A stretch of 64,000 bases of DNA, taken from positions 1-64,000 of the forward strand of contig PYST01000149.1 in the NCBI GenBank assembly GCA_003049485.1, written 5' to 3'. The notes under the pieces were generated by a model. The model was not told where the DNA came from. It ran no database searches and was given only the letters and a program-made list of their open reading frames with translations. Positions 35,394 through 47,642 of this stretch are shown piece by piece. Both the position numbers and the translations under genes were made by a program. How positions within the stretch are numbered: the first letter of the stretch is position 1; each line of letters opens with the position of its first letter. This DNA comes from Ophioceras dolichostomum. Its lineage: Eukaryota > Ascomycota > Sordariomycetes > Magnaporthales > Ophioceraceae.

Positions 35394-37644
35394 TCACCCG
35401 GTAGCAGCAGCGATCTTCTTCTTTAAGAGGCAGTGCCTCCCCCACTTTCTCCTGAACCGATCCGGGATCCCCGGCAAGTCGGGCACCCACAAAGCCCTAG
35501 CCAGAAAGGAGGTGTTGCCCGCGTCGAGGAAGGGCACGCACTTGACGATCTCCCAGTGATCATCGTCGGCGACGTAGTCCGGCTCGTTCGGCGGCGGTTC
35601 CAGGCCCTTCTCCGCGTTCTCCGGGTACTGCGTGTCGACGAGGAACTGGCAGGTCCGCAGGTCGACGTACTTACCCATGTCCTCCTCGTTGCGGTCGTTC
35701 ATGCCGCTCGGCAGCAGCCACGTGCCGCCCCAGATGCCGAAGCCCGTCCGCGCCTCGTGGAACTCGCCGGGCAACAGGCCGCGGAACTCGGAGCGGACGA
35801 ACTTGGCGTGCATGTCCCGCGGCAGGAAGTATGAGCTGGGGAACCTGTACCACTCCTTACCGAAGCACACGGAGTCGCCCGGTCCTCCGACGACGCCCGC
35901 TTCTCCCCCCCCTCGGACGCCAGCTCCCAATGGCTCGTAGAGCGAGAGGGGCGCTGCGTAGGCCGAGTAGACGCCGTACACCCGCGCCAGCGAGATGTCG
36001 ACGGAGAGGATCAACATCAGCGCCACGAGGGCGAGCTTGATGTAGGAGAAGAGCTTGGAGGCGAGGCACCAGGGCCTGAAGTGCCCGAACAGATCCAGGA
36101 ACGCGTGCAGGCCGATGGCCGCGTTCAGAGACAGGAACGGGTATGCCGGGTACATGAAGCGCTCCTCCTTGTGGGGCTGTAGCGAGAAGATGGCCAGCCA
36201 CATGTAGAACGGGGTCATGAAGACGGCGGCCCGGACCGCGGACATGAAGCCGTGGCCGGAGGGCCAGATGGCGATCTGGAGGAGGAAGAGCGGAGCCGAG
36301 AGCAGCGCGAAGACGAACCACATGTTGAAGTTCAAGGCGAGGTTCTTGAAGTAAAACGTCCACGGCTCGGTGCCGTAGAGGTTCGGACCGCCGCTGGAGG
36401 AGAAGATGTTGTACTTCACGATGTTCCAGGGCACGATCGCCATCTTGCGGTAGAAGAACGTGTTGATGGCCGCGTCGAAAGCCTAAACGCAGGGGACCGG
36501 ACAGGGATTCAACAGTCAGCCAGAGCCAAACTTCCACAGGCCAGGAAGAAGGCGAGGACCACGGTAGGTCCCAAGACAGGATTGGAAGTGGTTGCACAGC
36601 CTGAAAATCAAATCAAAACAAGACAAGACAGAACAAAAGCGTACGTACCACCAATATCAAAGCCGCGGTGACGCCTCTTCCGAAGCGCACGAATGTCTCA
36701 AACCTCTGCTCCCCGTCGCTGCTCAGCGCCGACAAGACCAGCTCCTCAAGCAAAAACGGCGCACAGAGCGCGGCAGCGAAGGGCCAGCCGATGACGCCTC
36801 CGACGGCGAACCAGAAGATGGCCTGCGACGTCTTGAGTCCTCCGTTCCAGTTCATGAAGGTCGCGGCCCCGACCATCGAGGCGTACATGGCGAAGCTCGA
36901 GGGCAAGTAGGCGGTGCTCGCGTGGAAGTTCCCCGGCGTGAGGACGACGGCGGCGATGAAGATCAGGCCGAGACGCCTGTTCAGCCAGAGGCTGACCGAC
37001 TTGAACATGAGGGTCTGGCAGAGGGCGCAGATGAAGGCGAGGGCGTATCGGACGAAGTAGAACTCCGAGAGCTACGGTGTGGGTGTGACCGAACGACCGA
37101 TCCGTGACGGGAGAGACGCGTTGATGATTAGCAAAACGTTCGCCCCTTTTCTGCCATTCCGTCTATGGCCCTAGTGCAATGTCGTATAATCGCCAGGGGG
37201 GAGTGTAGAATTCGTACCTTCGTCGACTGCGGCAGTACGCGCCGGATGTTTGCGACCACGGCGTGCAGCGAGACGTACAGCCAGCTCCGGATCGTGTACT
37301 CAGGGGAGTACTCCCACGTCTGCAGGCCGTAGCCATGGCTTAGGTAGTGTGTCGGCTCCCAGTAGTTGAAGGTCTCGTCGCAGTCCAGGATCGGGTTGAA
37401 GAGAGCAGAGACGATGTTCGCGGCGAAGAAGATGTAGAAGGCCGAGATAGGCTCGATGGCGAAGAACTTTGGTGGGGTTCTGCGGCCCTGTCTGTCAGCA
37501 CGGAACCGGCAGAGCGGTTAAGCTTCAAGAGCTTCTTGAAGCTTCCTGTTGGAGTTAGTAGTGAGAGTTCACGCACTTCTTCATGGCATGTCGTGCCGAT
37601 GGATGGACGTACTCCCTCCGCTGCTCGGGGTTTGGAGGCGCCAT
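35394..37644 (-). CDS. alg9: Alpha-1,2-mannosyltransferase ALG9
   Basis: ER membrane GT-C glycosyltransferase that adds alpha-1,2-mannose to the lipid-linked oligosaccharide for N-glycosylation, using dolichyl-phosphate mannose. Four exons: 37644-37577, 37491-37218, 37071-36649 and 36482-35394, 617 aa. The luminal loop has DCDETFNYWEPTHYL with the acidic residues expected in GT-C enzymes, then GLQTWEYSPEYTIRSW, LTPGNFHASTAYLPSSFAMY, GWPFAAALCAPFLLEE, NLYGTEPWTFYFKNLALNFN and HKEERFMYPAYPFL, all hallmarks of ALG9. The C terminus has EWYRFPSSYFLP. Many hydrophobic segments are present. The first intron could also use a 3-nt-different donor and a second CAG acceptor 4 nt on, changing only a few residues near 22. 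It is divergent from NAF1. Confidence 0.93.
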
Positions 37645-38056
37645 TGTGAGAGCACGGAGTGTTGCTGCTGCCGCCCGGGAAGGAAAGGAGGAGGGGACAA
37701 GAGGGAGGAAACGGAAGCTGAGCTCTCAAGGTTGTCGTGGTGGGTGGGAACACCAAGCCCCCAATCCTACACAGGCCCCAGCTGCTAGCTCCATTGGTCA
37801 TAGCGCATGCCCAGGCACAGCGGGCTCCATGCATTATCTTATCATGACCCCAGAAAAGTCCGTCCTGGGAGGGAACGACTGGGGAAAAAAAATTCAAAAT
37901 CCAAATTCAAAAGAGGCAACCCCCACCCCAACTCCCAACTTGTAACTGCCTCTACGTCTGCGATTCCAGTCTGCCTTCCTCAATTCTCTCTTTCATGGTA
38001 TTCTGAGCCTATAGACTTTCTTATTTCACTTGTTCTGGCCTTGAGGCCGTAAAGTC
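37645..38056. promoter_or_regulatory. Bidirectional promoter between alg9 and naf1
   Basis: Only 412 bp separate the two ATG codons. CT-rich DNA precedes naf1 (about 37970-38040), as is common at fungal transcription starts. No TATA box is obvious. Shared control is inference from spacing. Confidence 0.5.
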
Positions 38057-40954
38057 ATGATGTCTAGCGGCTTCACAATCCCCAGTCTCGGGGAGGCGAA
38101 GCCGAACGAGACGCCCCCCCACGACGCGAACTTCGCGTCCGAGCCGCTCGCCGATTCCGCGAGCGCTACAAATGACAAGAGCAAGACCAACAAGGAGGAT
38201 CTTGCCTCAATCAATTCTTCAGAAGACGTTCAAATGAGCGATGAGTCGTCTTCTTCGAACGTCGAGGCCAAAGAGGCCAATACCTCCAGTGTCACTCCGG
38301 CTCGTCAGACGGAGAAAGAGCCCACCAAGGGCCAAGACGAGCAAGAACAGTCCCCCAAGAAAGAGGAGGACTCTAAAATGGCAAGCACAATTCCGGATCA
38401 TCTAGATGGTATGGACATGGACGAGAAGACCGATGCGTCGCTGCCAACCAACACGTCGGCTACGGCCCAGACGCTCCTGCCTCCGTCGGAGACAGAGAAC
38501 CCATGCACGACCTCGACCACAACGGCTGGTCAGATCCCCTCGGCGCAGTCGCAGCGTCTCGTCAGTGTGGCTAAGCCCCACATCACGGACGCTCTCGACG
38601 CCGCCCTCCTGAAGAGCCTGAGCGGAGAGGCCCGCGAGGCAGCCACCTCGCCCGCTGCCTCCGCCAACCCGTCCCACCTCCCGCCTCGGCCAGAGGTCGA
38701 GAGCGAGGACGAGGATGAGGATGGCGAGGTCAAAGACGACGACGAGGACGGCGAGGGTCCCGGGTACGAGTGGGACTCGGACCCGTACGTCTCCTCGTCG
38801 AGCTCCTCCTCCTCCTCCTCCTCCGATGACGACGACGATGACTCCTCCGAAGCCGGGGCTATGGGCCTCGAAGAGACGGTCGCCATGCTGATGAGGGCGA
38901 CCGAGGACGGCTCGGACGACTCGGACGACTCGGGTGACGACGACAACGGCGGCAACGGCCCCAATGGACAGAGGGCCCACTACTCCAAAGCGATCCGCTC
39001 CAAGAACGAGCAGGACGAGCCGGCCCCGCCCAAGCCGGCCATCCAGGTCCCCGCCAATGCCGAAATGAGGCCCCTCGGCCGGGTCTCCCAGATCGTGGAA
39101 GATACAGTCCTCGTTGATGCTTACCAACGGGGCCGTGACGTGGTCCTGAACGTTGATTCGGTGGTGTTTCGCCATGACCGCAGTGTCGTCGCTGTCGTTG
39201 CTGCCATCATGGGCCAAACGAAGACGCCGCAATACATCCTGCGGTTCGCCTCCCCCGAAGACCTGGAGAAGGAGTCGCTCGAGTTGGGCACGGAGCTGTA
39301 CTACCTTCCCCAGCTTCCCTACTCCCTACCGCTCCGGGTGAGTGACCTCCGCAAACAGAATAAGGGTACCGACGCGAGCAACCTCCACGACGAGGAGGTG
39401 CCCGAGAGCGAGCAGGAGTTCTCGGACGACGAGAAGGAGAAGAAGGCCAAAGGGAAGCGGAGGCAGAAGAGGCAGGAGGCCTGGGACGCTGCTAACAACG
39501 GCCACGCCGACGAGAACGGCGGCCGAGGCGGCGGTCGGGGTCGGGGTCGTGGCGGTCGTGGCGGCCGTGGCCGCTGGGGCGGCCGAGGCGGTTACTATGG
39601 TGGACGTCCGAACTCCTCCGGTAGCGACGGAGGAGGATGGCGTCCTAACTCGTCACACAGCAACGACCCGGCTATGGACTACGGCGGCACCTTGAACTAC
39701 TCCGACGATGACGGTCCATACAGAAGGCTCGCCCGCCCTGACAACTTCGGCCAGGGTGGTGGCTCTGGCTACGTTGGAGGTGGCGGTGTCCCTGGCCCCC
39801 CGGGCAAACCAGGAGCTCTTTTCGCCTTCTCTGCAGGCGGCTCAGGCGGTGGATATCAACAGGATCTTCAAACCAGCAACAACTCCTACGGCAACAACTT
39901 CTACGGCAACGGCCGTGGTGGCAGAGGTGGAGGACGTGGCGGCGGCGGCTACGACAATAATCATCACGGCAATCGCTTCGGAAAGGGTGGACCCTCGGGA
40001 GGCTACCGAGGAGGCCGGGGAGGACACTCTGATGGATTCTCTCAATCTCAGCAGTACCCACGCTACCAGACCAACCAGAACAACAACCAGCAAGGTCAAG
40101 GTCAGCAGAACCAGCAAGGTTATCAGCAGAACGGAAACCGCCAGCAGAATGGTCAGCATCAGCGCCAGGGTCATCAGCAGCAAGGCAGTTATCAGCAGCA
40201 AGGCGGTTATCCGCAGCAGCTTGGTAACCTGAACCAAGGCTATTCTCAGCAACAGTTTGGTAACCAGCAGCAAGCCTACCACCTGCAAGCCTACCAGCAG
40301 CAAGCCTACCAGCAGCAAGGTTACCAGCAGCAAGCTCGCCAGCAACAGCAACCTTGTCAGCAGCCGAAGGCGACTGCGAACTTCCCTCAGGCCGGAGGAT
40401 CGTCCCAGTTCCCGGCCGGGTTCATGCCGCCCCCGCCACCCCCTCTGCTCCTGGCCTCCGGACAGAACGGCTCAGGTCAGGTGCCACCGCTCTTCCCCAC
40501 CCCCACTGCTCTCAACGGAGCTGGCGGCTTCCAGTCCTTCAACCTGGCTCAGAACCTTCCTCAGCAAGCAGCCGGTAGTGCTGGAGTTCATGGAGGCGCC
40601 CCAGCTTGGCCCGCCCAGGCCGGTGCTCAGCCGCCGCCGCAGCAGCCGCCGCCGAATCCGGTCTTGATGCAAGCTCTTCATCAAATGCAGATTCATGCAA
40701 ATATGGTTGCAGCTGCAGCGAAGGACCAGCGACAGAATCAGCAGTCGCAGGGAGGAGGAGGACAAGCTGCCGCCGCGCAAGGCAAAGGCCAAGGACAGGG
40801 CCAGCAGGGACTGGTTCAGGGACAGGGTTATGGTCAAGCCGTCCATGGAGGCGGCCAGCAGCAGCGTCAGCAGCTGCAGCAGCCGCCGCTTCCCCCTAAC
40901 AATCCTCCTGCTCCCCCTCGCAACGGCAACCAGCAGCAGAAACCCTACCAGTAG
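38057..40954 (+). CDS. naf1: H/ACA ribonucleoprotein assembly factor NAF1
   Basis: A single exon, 965 aa. NAF1 is a nuclear chaperone that binds Cbf5/dyskerin during H/ACA snoRNP assembly and is later replaced by Gar1. The Naf1/Gar1-type beta-barrel domain lies at about 332-455: MRPLGRVSQIVEDTVLVDAY, SVVFRHDRSVVAVV, PQYILRF and GTELYYLPQ. Before it is a Ser/Asp tract (about 245-270), and the N terminus is acidic and disordered. After it come a KKAKGKRRQKRQ basic patch, an RGG-type Gly/Arg region (about 490-540 and 610-660) and a long Gln-rich tail (about 670-770, units like AYQQQ), then PPPPPP and more Gln. The RGG and Gln-rich parts make it about twice the length of yeast Naf1. The start is the first of two adjacent ATGs. 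Confidence 0.9.
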   Translation: MMSSGFTIPSLGEAKPNETPPHDANFASEPLADSASATNDKSKTNKEDLASINSSEDVQMSDESSSSNVEAKEANTSSVTPARQTEKEPTKGQDEQEQSPKKEEDSKMASTIPDHLDGMDMDEKTDASLPTNTSATAQTLLPPSETENPCTTSTTTAGQIPSAQSQRLVSVAKPHITDALDAALLKSLSGEAREAATSPAASANPSHLPPRPEVESEDEDEDGEVKDDDEDGEGPGYEWDSDPYVSSSSSSSSSSSDDDDDDSSEAGAMGLEETVAMLMRATEDGSDDSDDSGDDDNGGNGPNGQRAHYSKAIRSKNEQDEPAPPKPAIQVPANAEMRPLGRVSQIVEDTVLVDAYQRGRDVVLNVDSVVFRHDRSVVAVVAAIMGQTKTPQYILRFASPEDLEKESLELGTELYYLPQLPYSLPLRVSDLRKQNKGTDASNLHDEEVPESEQEFSDDEKEKKAKGKRRQKRQEAWDAANNGHADENGGRGGGRGRGRGGRGGRGRWGGRGGYYGGRPNSSGSDGGGWRPNSSHSNDPAMDYGGTLNYSDDDGPYRRLARPDNFGQGGGSGYVGGGGVPGPPGKPGALFAFSAGGSGGGYQQDLQTSNNSYGNNFYGNGRGGRGGGRGGGGYDNNHHGNRFGKGGPSGGYRGGRGGHSDGFSQSQQYPRYQTNQNNNQQGQGQQNQQGYQQNGNRQQNGQHQRQGHQQQGSYQQQGGYPQQLGNLNQGYSQQQFGNQQQAYHLQAYQQQAYQQQGYQQQARQQQQPCQQPKATANFPQAGGSSQFPAGFMPPPPPPLLLASGQNGSGQVPPLFPTPTALNGAGGFQSFNLAQNLPQQAAGSAGVHGGAPAWPAQAGAQPPPQQPPPNPVLMQALHQMQIHANMVAAAAKDQRQNQQSQGGGGQAAAAQGKGQGQGQQGLVQGQGYGQAVHGGGQQQRQQLQQPPLPPNNPPAPPRNGNQQQKPYQ

Positions 40955-43900
40955 CGCTGGTAGGGCTCTAGCACAATGATGCCAGCAAGCAGGGCGCAGC
41001 AGGCAGACCAGGCTTGTCTTGAACGTTCAGTGGCCAGTAGCGTCTGGCCAGGACAGTCTCCGAGATGCGAGAGTTTGAGAGCGGACGGGGGGGGGGGAGT
41101 CGGACTTGTACGATGGAAGGACCAGGACATTCATCACTCGGCGCGTGTGGCGGAACGGGCAGAAAGGCCAGGCAAGGAAGGTCCATCGCAAGGTGGGCGC
41201 TGCCTACCTACCTTAGTGTCTTCAGGGGAAATTACGCTGTGAGGAAGGGCGGTGGCTGTGTATTTTTTTTGGTGTTCTTCGCCTTTTTTTTTCTTTTTCT
41301 TTTCTGTCTCCCCAAAATCCCCCTGGCTCACAGGCGCGCCAGCCCAGGCTGAGTGAGGCCAGGCGGATCGGGCATCTCGAGCATATGCACGGAGTACGGA
41401 ATACGGCTTGACGGACGGGCATCATCTCTGTTTTCGATTTGATCCTACGAAAGTAATGCGACAATGAGCAATGACCACCACTAGGTAGACGAAAGACAGA
41501 AAATCCTTCCTCGGTATTCTCTATGGAGGATGTCTGCGGTAGGATTTTTTTTTATCTTTCACGTGAACGAAGCCTTCTAGATAATCAATCTGATCAATCA
41601 ATCCATCAATCAATCGGACTTTGTAACACTAAGACCCCAGAAAAAAAAAGTGGTGATTCTTTTGCTGAGCCGTTTCTCTTCCTTCCGGCCCTGATCCAAA
41701 ATAGAACACACCCAGGAGAAGCAGCTTCGGCAGGATCTCCGTTGTTTCTAGGTGCTTCAGAGGACCACATGATGGGCCGGCAAAAAAGGTACGCTGTGCA
41801 AGCAAGGGACAGGGGATGGACAGGCACAATCGGACGCGGCTGACAGGAGGCACACAGACTTTCGTCCACACTCTGCACCTTTGGCAACAACCTCTTGCAT
41901 GTTCGGACGACATCTCGCGAGTAATTTGTCCCGACGAGACACAGACACACACGGACAGACACAGACGCAGAATCCCTTCGTTACCCCTCTGAACTGTAGA
42001 ACGGTCAGACATTTTTTCCCGCCGGCCGTGTTTCTGTTGAGGACTTCGTAATAACTGGACATTTGCACGATTCCCTCGGTAGTACACGAGGTAAGACTTG
42101 CGGTGAGTTCGGGATGTCTCGCTCTTCTTTCTTCTTCTGCTCTTTGACCTCGGAGACGGCGAAGGCGCGAACCAAATCATCCAGAGACAACGCGCCGTGC
42201 TATACGGACAGGGGAGCAGACGGTTTTGGATGGATACATGTCTCGCGATCGATGCTTTTTTTACCCCCGAAGAGAAAAACAAATAAACTCACCACATCAC
42301 TTCCTCGCAATCACGTCTCAGACAGACTGCGAGGGATCAGAGTGACCCGAAAGAAGGACACCGAACGGAATGTTCATGACGATCGTAGAAGTGGTCCCGT
42401 TAGTCCTCCCGACCGGTCCACATCCAACCACCACACGGACTGGCGGCTACGACGCTCGCTCGACACGGCACGGAGAGATCGAAGATGGATGCAACAGAAT
42501 TCATGGACGGAGCACGATGTCACGATGCTTGCCCCTCATGTCTAGGACTGCATGCCAAAAACCAACAGACAAAAGGCCTGTCTATTGTCGTCATCTTCGT
42601 GACCTTGAAAAAAGCATTGCTTCCGTACCTGGTTGTTGCAGTTTTGTTGCATAGAAGAAAAAGAATCCATCCCATTCTTATCCTTCCTTCGACTTCGGAC
42701 TTCGGCCCTGTGTCCTATTCGGGACCAACAAGGCCTTTCTCTCGTAACTGCACAACCTCTTCAACCAGGCAAAGAAACAAACAACCCCTCTCCGAGAAAG
42801 CCCGCGCCGCAATTATCAGGCCGAGAAGCTGCCTTGCCAGTCACACCTCATGCTGCCTCCCTCCACTTCCTCGGTAGCAATTCCTATTTTTTTGTGCGGC
42901 CGGCTGCGCTGGCGGTCGTTATTCGGGGAGAGAGGGGGGAGGTCACGTTATTGCTGGTGTGGCAACAACCATGAGGAACAACAAGCTCCAAGAAGACACC
43001 CAGGGATGAGGGGTCGACAGACAGACGAGAGCGAGTGAGGAGATGAGATGATGATGATGGTCCCGCCAAGAAAAACCCCGGTGTTTCAGAAGCTTGCCCA
43101 GTTTGCCAGCTCATCAGGCCGCCAGGCAGGCACGAACCGCAAGCTCGCAAGCATGCAGGAAGCTAGCATGGGTTTTGGTGAGGAACCGAAAAGAGACGGG
43201 ACGACACTCTGCTGTGGAGGAGTCGGGTCACTGTTTTTCTGGTGTGATGTGGCTGACTGATCACAGCTGGCTGGGGAGCGGGCCAAGTACAGCGGGACAG
43301 CGGGACAGTGGGCCAAGAAATTTCCTTCGAGAAAATTGAAACGAAACAAAAACGGGAAATTCGGTATCACGATCAAATCGTTGCCGGCTGGCGCGTGGGT
43401 GGCGGCCACCTTTGGAGGCCTTTTTCATCTCATCTCATCTCAAAAAGCATATGCCCTCGCCGCCGGCAGTCACCACTATCTGTCGGGGGCCAGCGGCAGC
43501 GGCTGGAATTTACGGGCATCTTGCATTTGATGCGACGGGGAAATTCCCTCCTCAAGTCCGCCAGCGGCGAGGGAGAGAGACAGAGGGTGACAAGTTGACT
43601 AATAAACCAGGTCGAACAAGACCAAGACCAAGAAAAGATACGAGCAGCTTGTTGTCTTTTTACAGTATGTATAACGTGATACGAAATACACGCTTTCGGT
43701 GCCTCGTCAATACATCCCGCATCACGCGCATCATCGCATTATCTATTCGATATCACACATTTCTTTCGACGCCTCTTTGTTTCCTTGCTGCGGCCTGCCA
43801 GCGGGCCCTTTTACAGGAACTCGCCGCACTTGGCCATCGGGGACACCTCCAGAAAAAGCCAAAAGTGCCTGTGCAACTTACGGGATACCTCCGCAAGGCC

Positions 43901-45561
43901 TAACGTTCGGCGGCCCATCCATACCTCCCTCCAAACAATATCTCGGACGTACTATTTTTTGCGTGCTCTGCTGATGATGAATGCTGAAGGCGGCCCTTTT
44001 TTCAGGTACCTGAGGTGCCTGCCTCTTCTTGCCTTGGTGTGCTGACCTGATTGCTGCCTCCCTCCTTCAACGACAAACCGTTCTGACCTTGCCTAAAAGG
44101 GGAGGAGCAATGATCAAATTCTCTCATTTTTCCGCTGATGGCTGTGTCCGAGCCTCTTGGAAGGCTAAAAATTGAAGGTCGAACTGGGAAATGGTTATCT
44201 CCAATTTCGCTTGTCGACCCTGCCCTTGCAGATTCACATGGGCTCGGACCAATGGGCTCAATTTCGTTCCTGAAAGTGGCGCACTCGCGCACCCCACCAT
44301 TCACGGTACCCCTGCATGCACTGCGGTTCTTCTCCTCTTCAAGTGCCCCACCCCTTTTCCGTCTCTTGTGGTGATCTTCAAAGGGGAGGAGCAATTCATT
44401 GGGTGAGAGAGCTCTCCGGCTGCGAAGTTCGTGGGCGTCTCGTCGTCACCGCCAGCCAAACATCGAACAGCATGTCTTTCCTCTCTCAAAAGCAATTGGG
44501 TGGATTTGTTTCGTGCCCTGAATTCTCTGGGCAACGGTGTTGCACCTGCGTTACTGGCCAATGGAAGGAGGGGGATTCCACGTGGAACTGTCTTATGTGA
44601 CGGACACTTCAACGGCGCCTGAACTTGTGCCTGTCCGTTCAACGCTAGACTCTCTCGAGAGGCACGCTGGTCTGTTGGTTGTGCGACAAGCAAGTTCTTC
44701 CCCCTTCTTTCTTCCAACCCTTCCAAGTGCTGGGTGGTGCGGTGGTGGTGGAATGGCGGGACAAGGGAGAGTTCCTTGGTACCATCCCATCCATGCATGA
44801 TAATCAACCACCCCTGTCATGTTGTTGATGATCAAAGAGCAGAGGAGAGAGGAAGTGAGGAGAGTCCCGTGCATCCCCTGCACAGCTCGGGATCCTCCTT
44901 GCCTCCTGGCAAATGGTCCCTCCCTCCTCAATCAGAAGAGCGGAGCATGGGCAGCGATGGAGCAGGCAGGGCAAGGCGTGGCGTGCCCGTGGGTTCTTGG
45001 ACGGGGGTCGCAACCACCACACCCGAATTATTGCTCTCCTGCTGTGTTTCCTTTTTCGTTTCTTCTTCCCTCTCCTCACGGTGCTTTTTGGCCAGTCGTT
45101 CGTTTTTGAGAGAGGCACGCCCCCTTTCCTCCTCTCCCTCCCCTCTCCTCCCACACACACATTCTTTCTCTCTAGCCCTATGATCTCGAGGTAGTACTTT
45201 CTTTACAGTCTACCGTTCCATTCGTTTTTGTTTGACTCCGTGTTTCTGTGCATAGCGCCAGAACACGTTAGACTACACATTCTTTTTCGCGGCAGCGACC
45301 CAAAAACATCGTTCGCCGTAGCCACTCGTTTTTCTCGCCTCGCATAAGAACTGCGAAGCATTCCAGTCGACGACCACCATCAACCCCTCTCGACTACTCG
45401 AAATACCTTTTAACCACCTTCTCATCGACTCTGGAAGGCATTAAGCGTGTGCACTTGCACTTGGACATAGGGATACACTTGCTCGACGACCTAAGATTGG
45501 GGAGGATACCAGGGCGACGAACCTCTTTGTATAAGCTTTCTTGAGGATTTGGGGGACGAAG
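40955..45561. other. Large gene-free stretch upstream of the SH3 gene
   Basis: About 4.6 kb without a convincing coding region. A G run (11 G) lies at about 41087-41098, T runs at 41263-41300 and 41546-41555, a TCATCTCATCTCATCTC tract at 43427-43442 and a C/T-rich core-promoter-like tract at about 45115-45180. Open frames are short, overlap in several frames and lack domains. It may hold a long 5' leader of the SH3 gene or a non-coding transcript. Confidence 0.5.
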
Positions 45562-47642
45562 ATGACGAGACACCGACACCAGATACATCAGTTGAGGGCG
45601 AGGCAGCCGGTGGAAGGAGGGCATGAGGAGAGCGTCAAACTCGCCGCCATGGAGCTCGCCAAGCGACAGCAGCGGCAGAGGCGACAGAACGATGGAAAGA
45701 CCTTCTGGGATCAGATCGCCGAGGGCGCCAGCGACATTTGGGATACCATCACCGGTAAAGGCAACAGCAACAGCAACAGCAACTCGAAGAACGCCGCGGT
45801 AACCACAACCTCTAAGACGACTTCCTCGAAGGCCGCGGCAACAACAGCGAAGGCCGCGACGACTGTACAGAAGGCCGCAACCACGACCACACCGGTTGCT
45901 GCCAAGACGACTACCTCGTCCTCACCCACCACGAAGGTGGGCCTGCCAGAAGCGATACAGCCCACAACCGACAGCACGACAGACACCGACACGGCTACTG
46001 ACCTCGTCGTCGCAACTGACACCCCGTCGTCCACATCGACGACGCAAAGCCGAGCCATCGCTGCAGCCACCACGCCCTCATCGACCGAACCCTCAAGTAC
46101 AGCCGACGCCAGCACGGCGAATGTGACGAGCTCCAACTCCAACTCCAGCGGCGGCGATGGCGGCAGCAGCGCCGCTACCAAGGCCGGCATTGCCTTCGGC
46201 GTCATCGGCGGTGTGCTCATCGTCTTTCTGATCGTCTGGTACATCATCCGCAAGCGGAAGCAGCAGATGGAGCACCAGCGTATAGAGGACGACGAGAAGC
46301 TCAACGGACCCTTCAAGACGTCCTCGGCCGCCTCCAGCGCGCCCGCCCTTATGCCTCTCGCAGCCTCTGCTGTCCCAGTCGCTACTCAACTCGCCAGGGC
46401 CCCGCGTCTGAGCCTCAGGCCCGTGACGCAGTTCCTCCCTAATCTGAACCGTGGCGACGCCGCTGCCGCTGGTGGAGCCGCCGCCGGTGCCGCCGCGGCC
46501 GGAGCGTACCCTAGGAGCTCGCCGAGCGCGTGGGAGCGTCCCATGACTGGCAACAGCAACAACCCGTCCAACCCCTTTGGCCACAACGCCGAGAGGCTGG
46601 ACGCGCCGTTCGACGACGGCTGCCCTGCCATTCCCGTCAGCCCCGTCTCGCCCGTCTCGCCGAACTCGCTCGCCACGCCCGGCTCATCTGCCTTTGACCT
46701 TACCGCCGCCCCGACTCCCCCTCCAACCGGACTCAACCCCGCGCCAGCCACGGGCGTCACGGGTGCCGTTGCCGGTGCCGCGGTCGGTGCCGTTACCGGA
46801 GCCGTCGCCGTAGGAGCGCTGACCCGCAAGGCATCGATCCGAAAGGACACACCGCAACCACTAGACTTGACGCTCCAGGCGCCTCCGCAGCTGGGAGCCA
46901 TACCACCAAGCCCTGCCGGCACCGAGTTCAGCGTGAACTCTATCGCCACCGGCCAGGCCCCCGCGCCGTCCTCGAGCGCCGCTGCGATCGCCGCTGCGGG
47001 TGGTCCAGCTGTTTCAACTGTCCATCGCGTGCAGCTTGATTTCAAGCCCACGATGGAGGACGAGATGGAGCTGAAGACCGGCAACTTGGTGCGTCTGTTG
47101 TTCGAGTACGATGATGGCTGGGTAAGTCCTTCGATTTTTCTTCCTGTTGTTTTTTCAGATGGTGTAGGTATTTTCTAACACCTCTCTCATTCTAGGCCCT
47201 CTGCATCCGCCTCGACCGCTCTCAACAAGGTGTCGTTCCCCGAACATGCCTGTCCACCCGCCCCGTGAAGCCCCGAGCCGGCCCCGGCGGTCGTCCGGGT
47301 CCGCCCGTGAACCCGCAAGGCGGCCGTGGTCCATCGCCTCAAGGCGGCCGTGGTCCATCACCCCAAGGCGGCCGCGGCCCATCACCTCAGTTCAACCACC
47401 CTCACGGCGGCCCCGGACCTCAGCAGCGCTCCATGACTGGACCAGGAGGTTACGGCCCCCAGCAGCCCCGACCCGTGTCTCCTCCCAGCCGGCCGATGAC
47501 CTCGAACGGCCCCCGGTCTCAGAGCCCCGCGATGATGATGCCGCAACCCCAGCAGCAGCAGCAGCCGCCGCAAGGTCCTCACGGACGGAGCGGCTCTTCA
47601 AGCTCGATCAGCCGTAAGCCGATTCCTGGGCAGGCGATGTAG
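45562..47642 (+). CDS. Single-pass membrane protein with C-terminal SH3 domain
   Basis: Two exons, 45562-47121 and 47196-47642 (intron 74 bp, GTAAGT..TAG, in the middle of the SH3), 668 aa. The N-terminal 200 residues are Ser/Thr-rich and probably O-glycosylated. One TM segment, GIAFGVIGGVLIVFLIVWYI, is followed by RKRKQQ, so the C terminus should be cytosolic. A long Ala/Pro-rich linker leads to the SH3 domain: VQLDFKPTMEDEMELKTG, LFEYDDGW split by the intron, ALCIRLDRSQQGVVPRTCL. The tail is Pro/Gly/Gln-rich with three GGRGPSPQ repeats. The layout (Ser/Thr ectodomain, one TM, SH3) recalls Fus1-like fungal surface proteins, although no N-terminal signal peptide is seen. The first ATG in frame is at 45562. 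Confidence 0.82.
47316..47387 (+). repeat. Three 24-bp tandem repeats in the SH3 gene
   Basis: Units at 47316, 47340 and 47364 differ at only a few third-position sites and code for QGGRGPSP. Length change by whole units would keep the frame. Confidence 0.9.
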
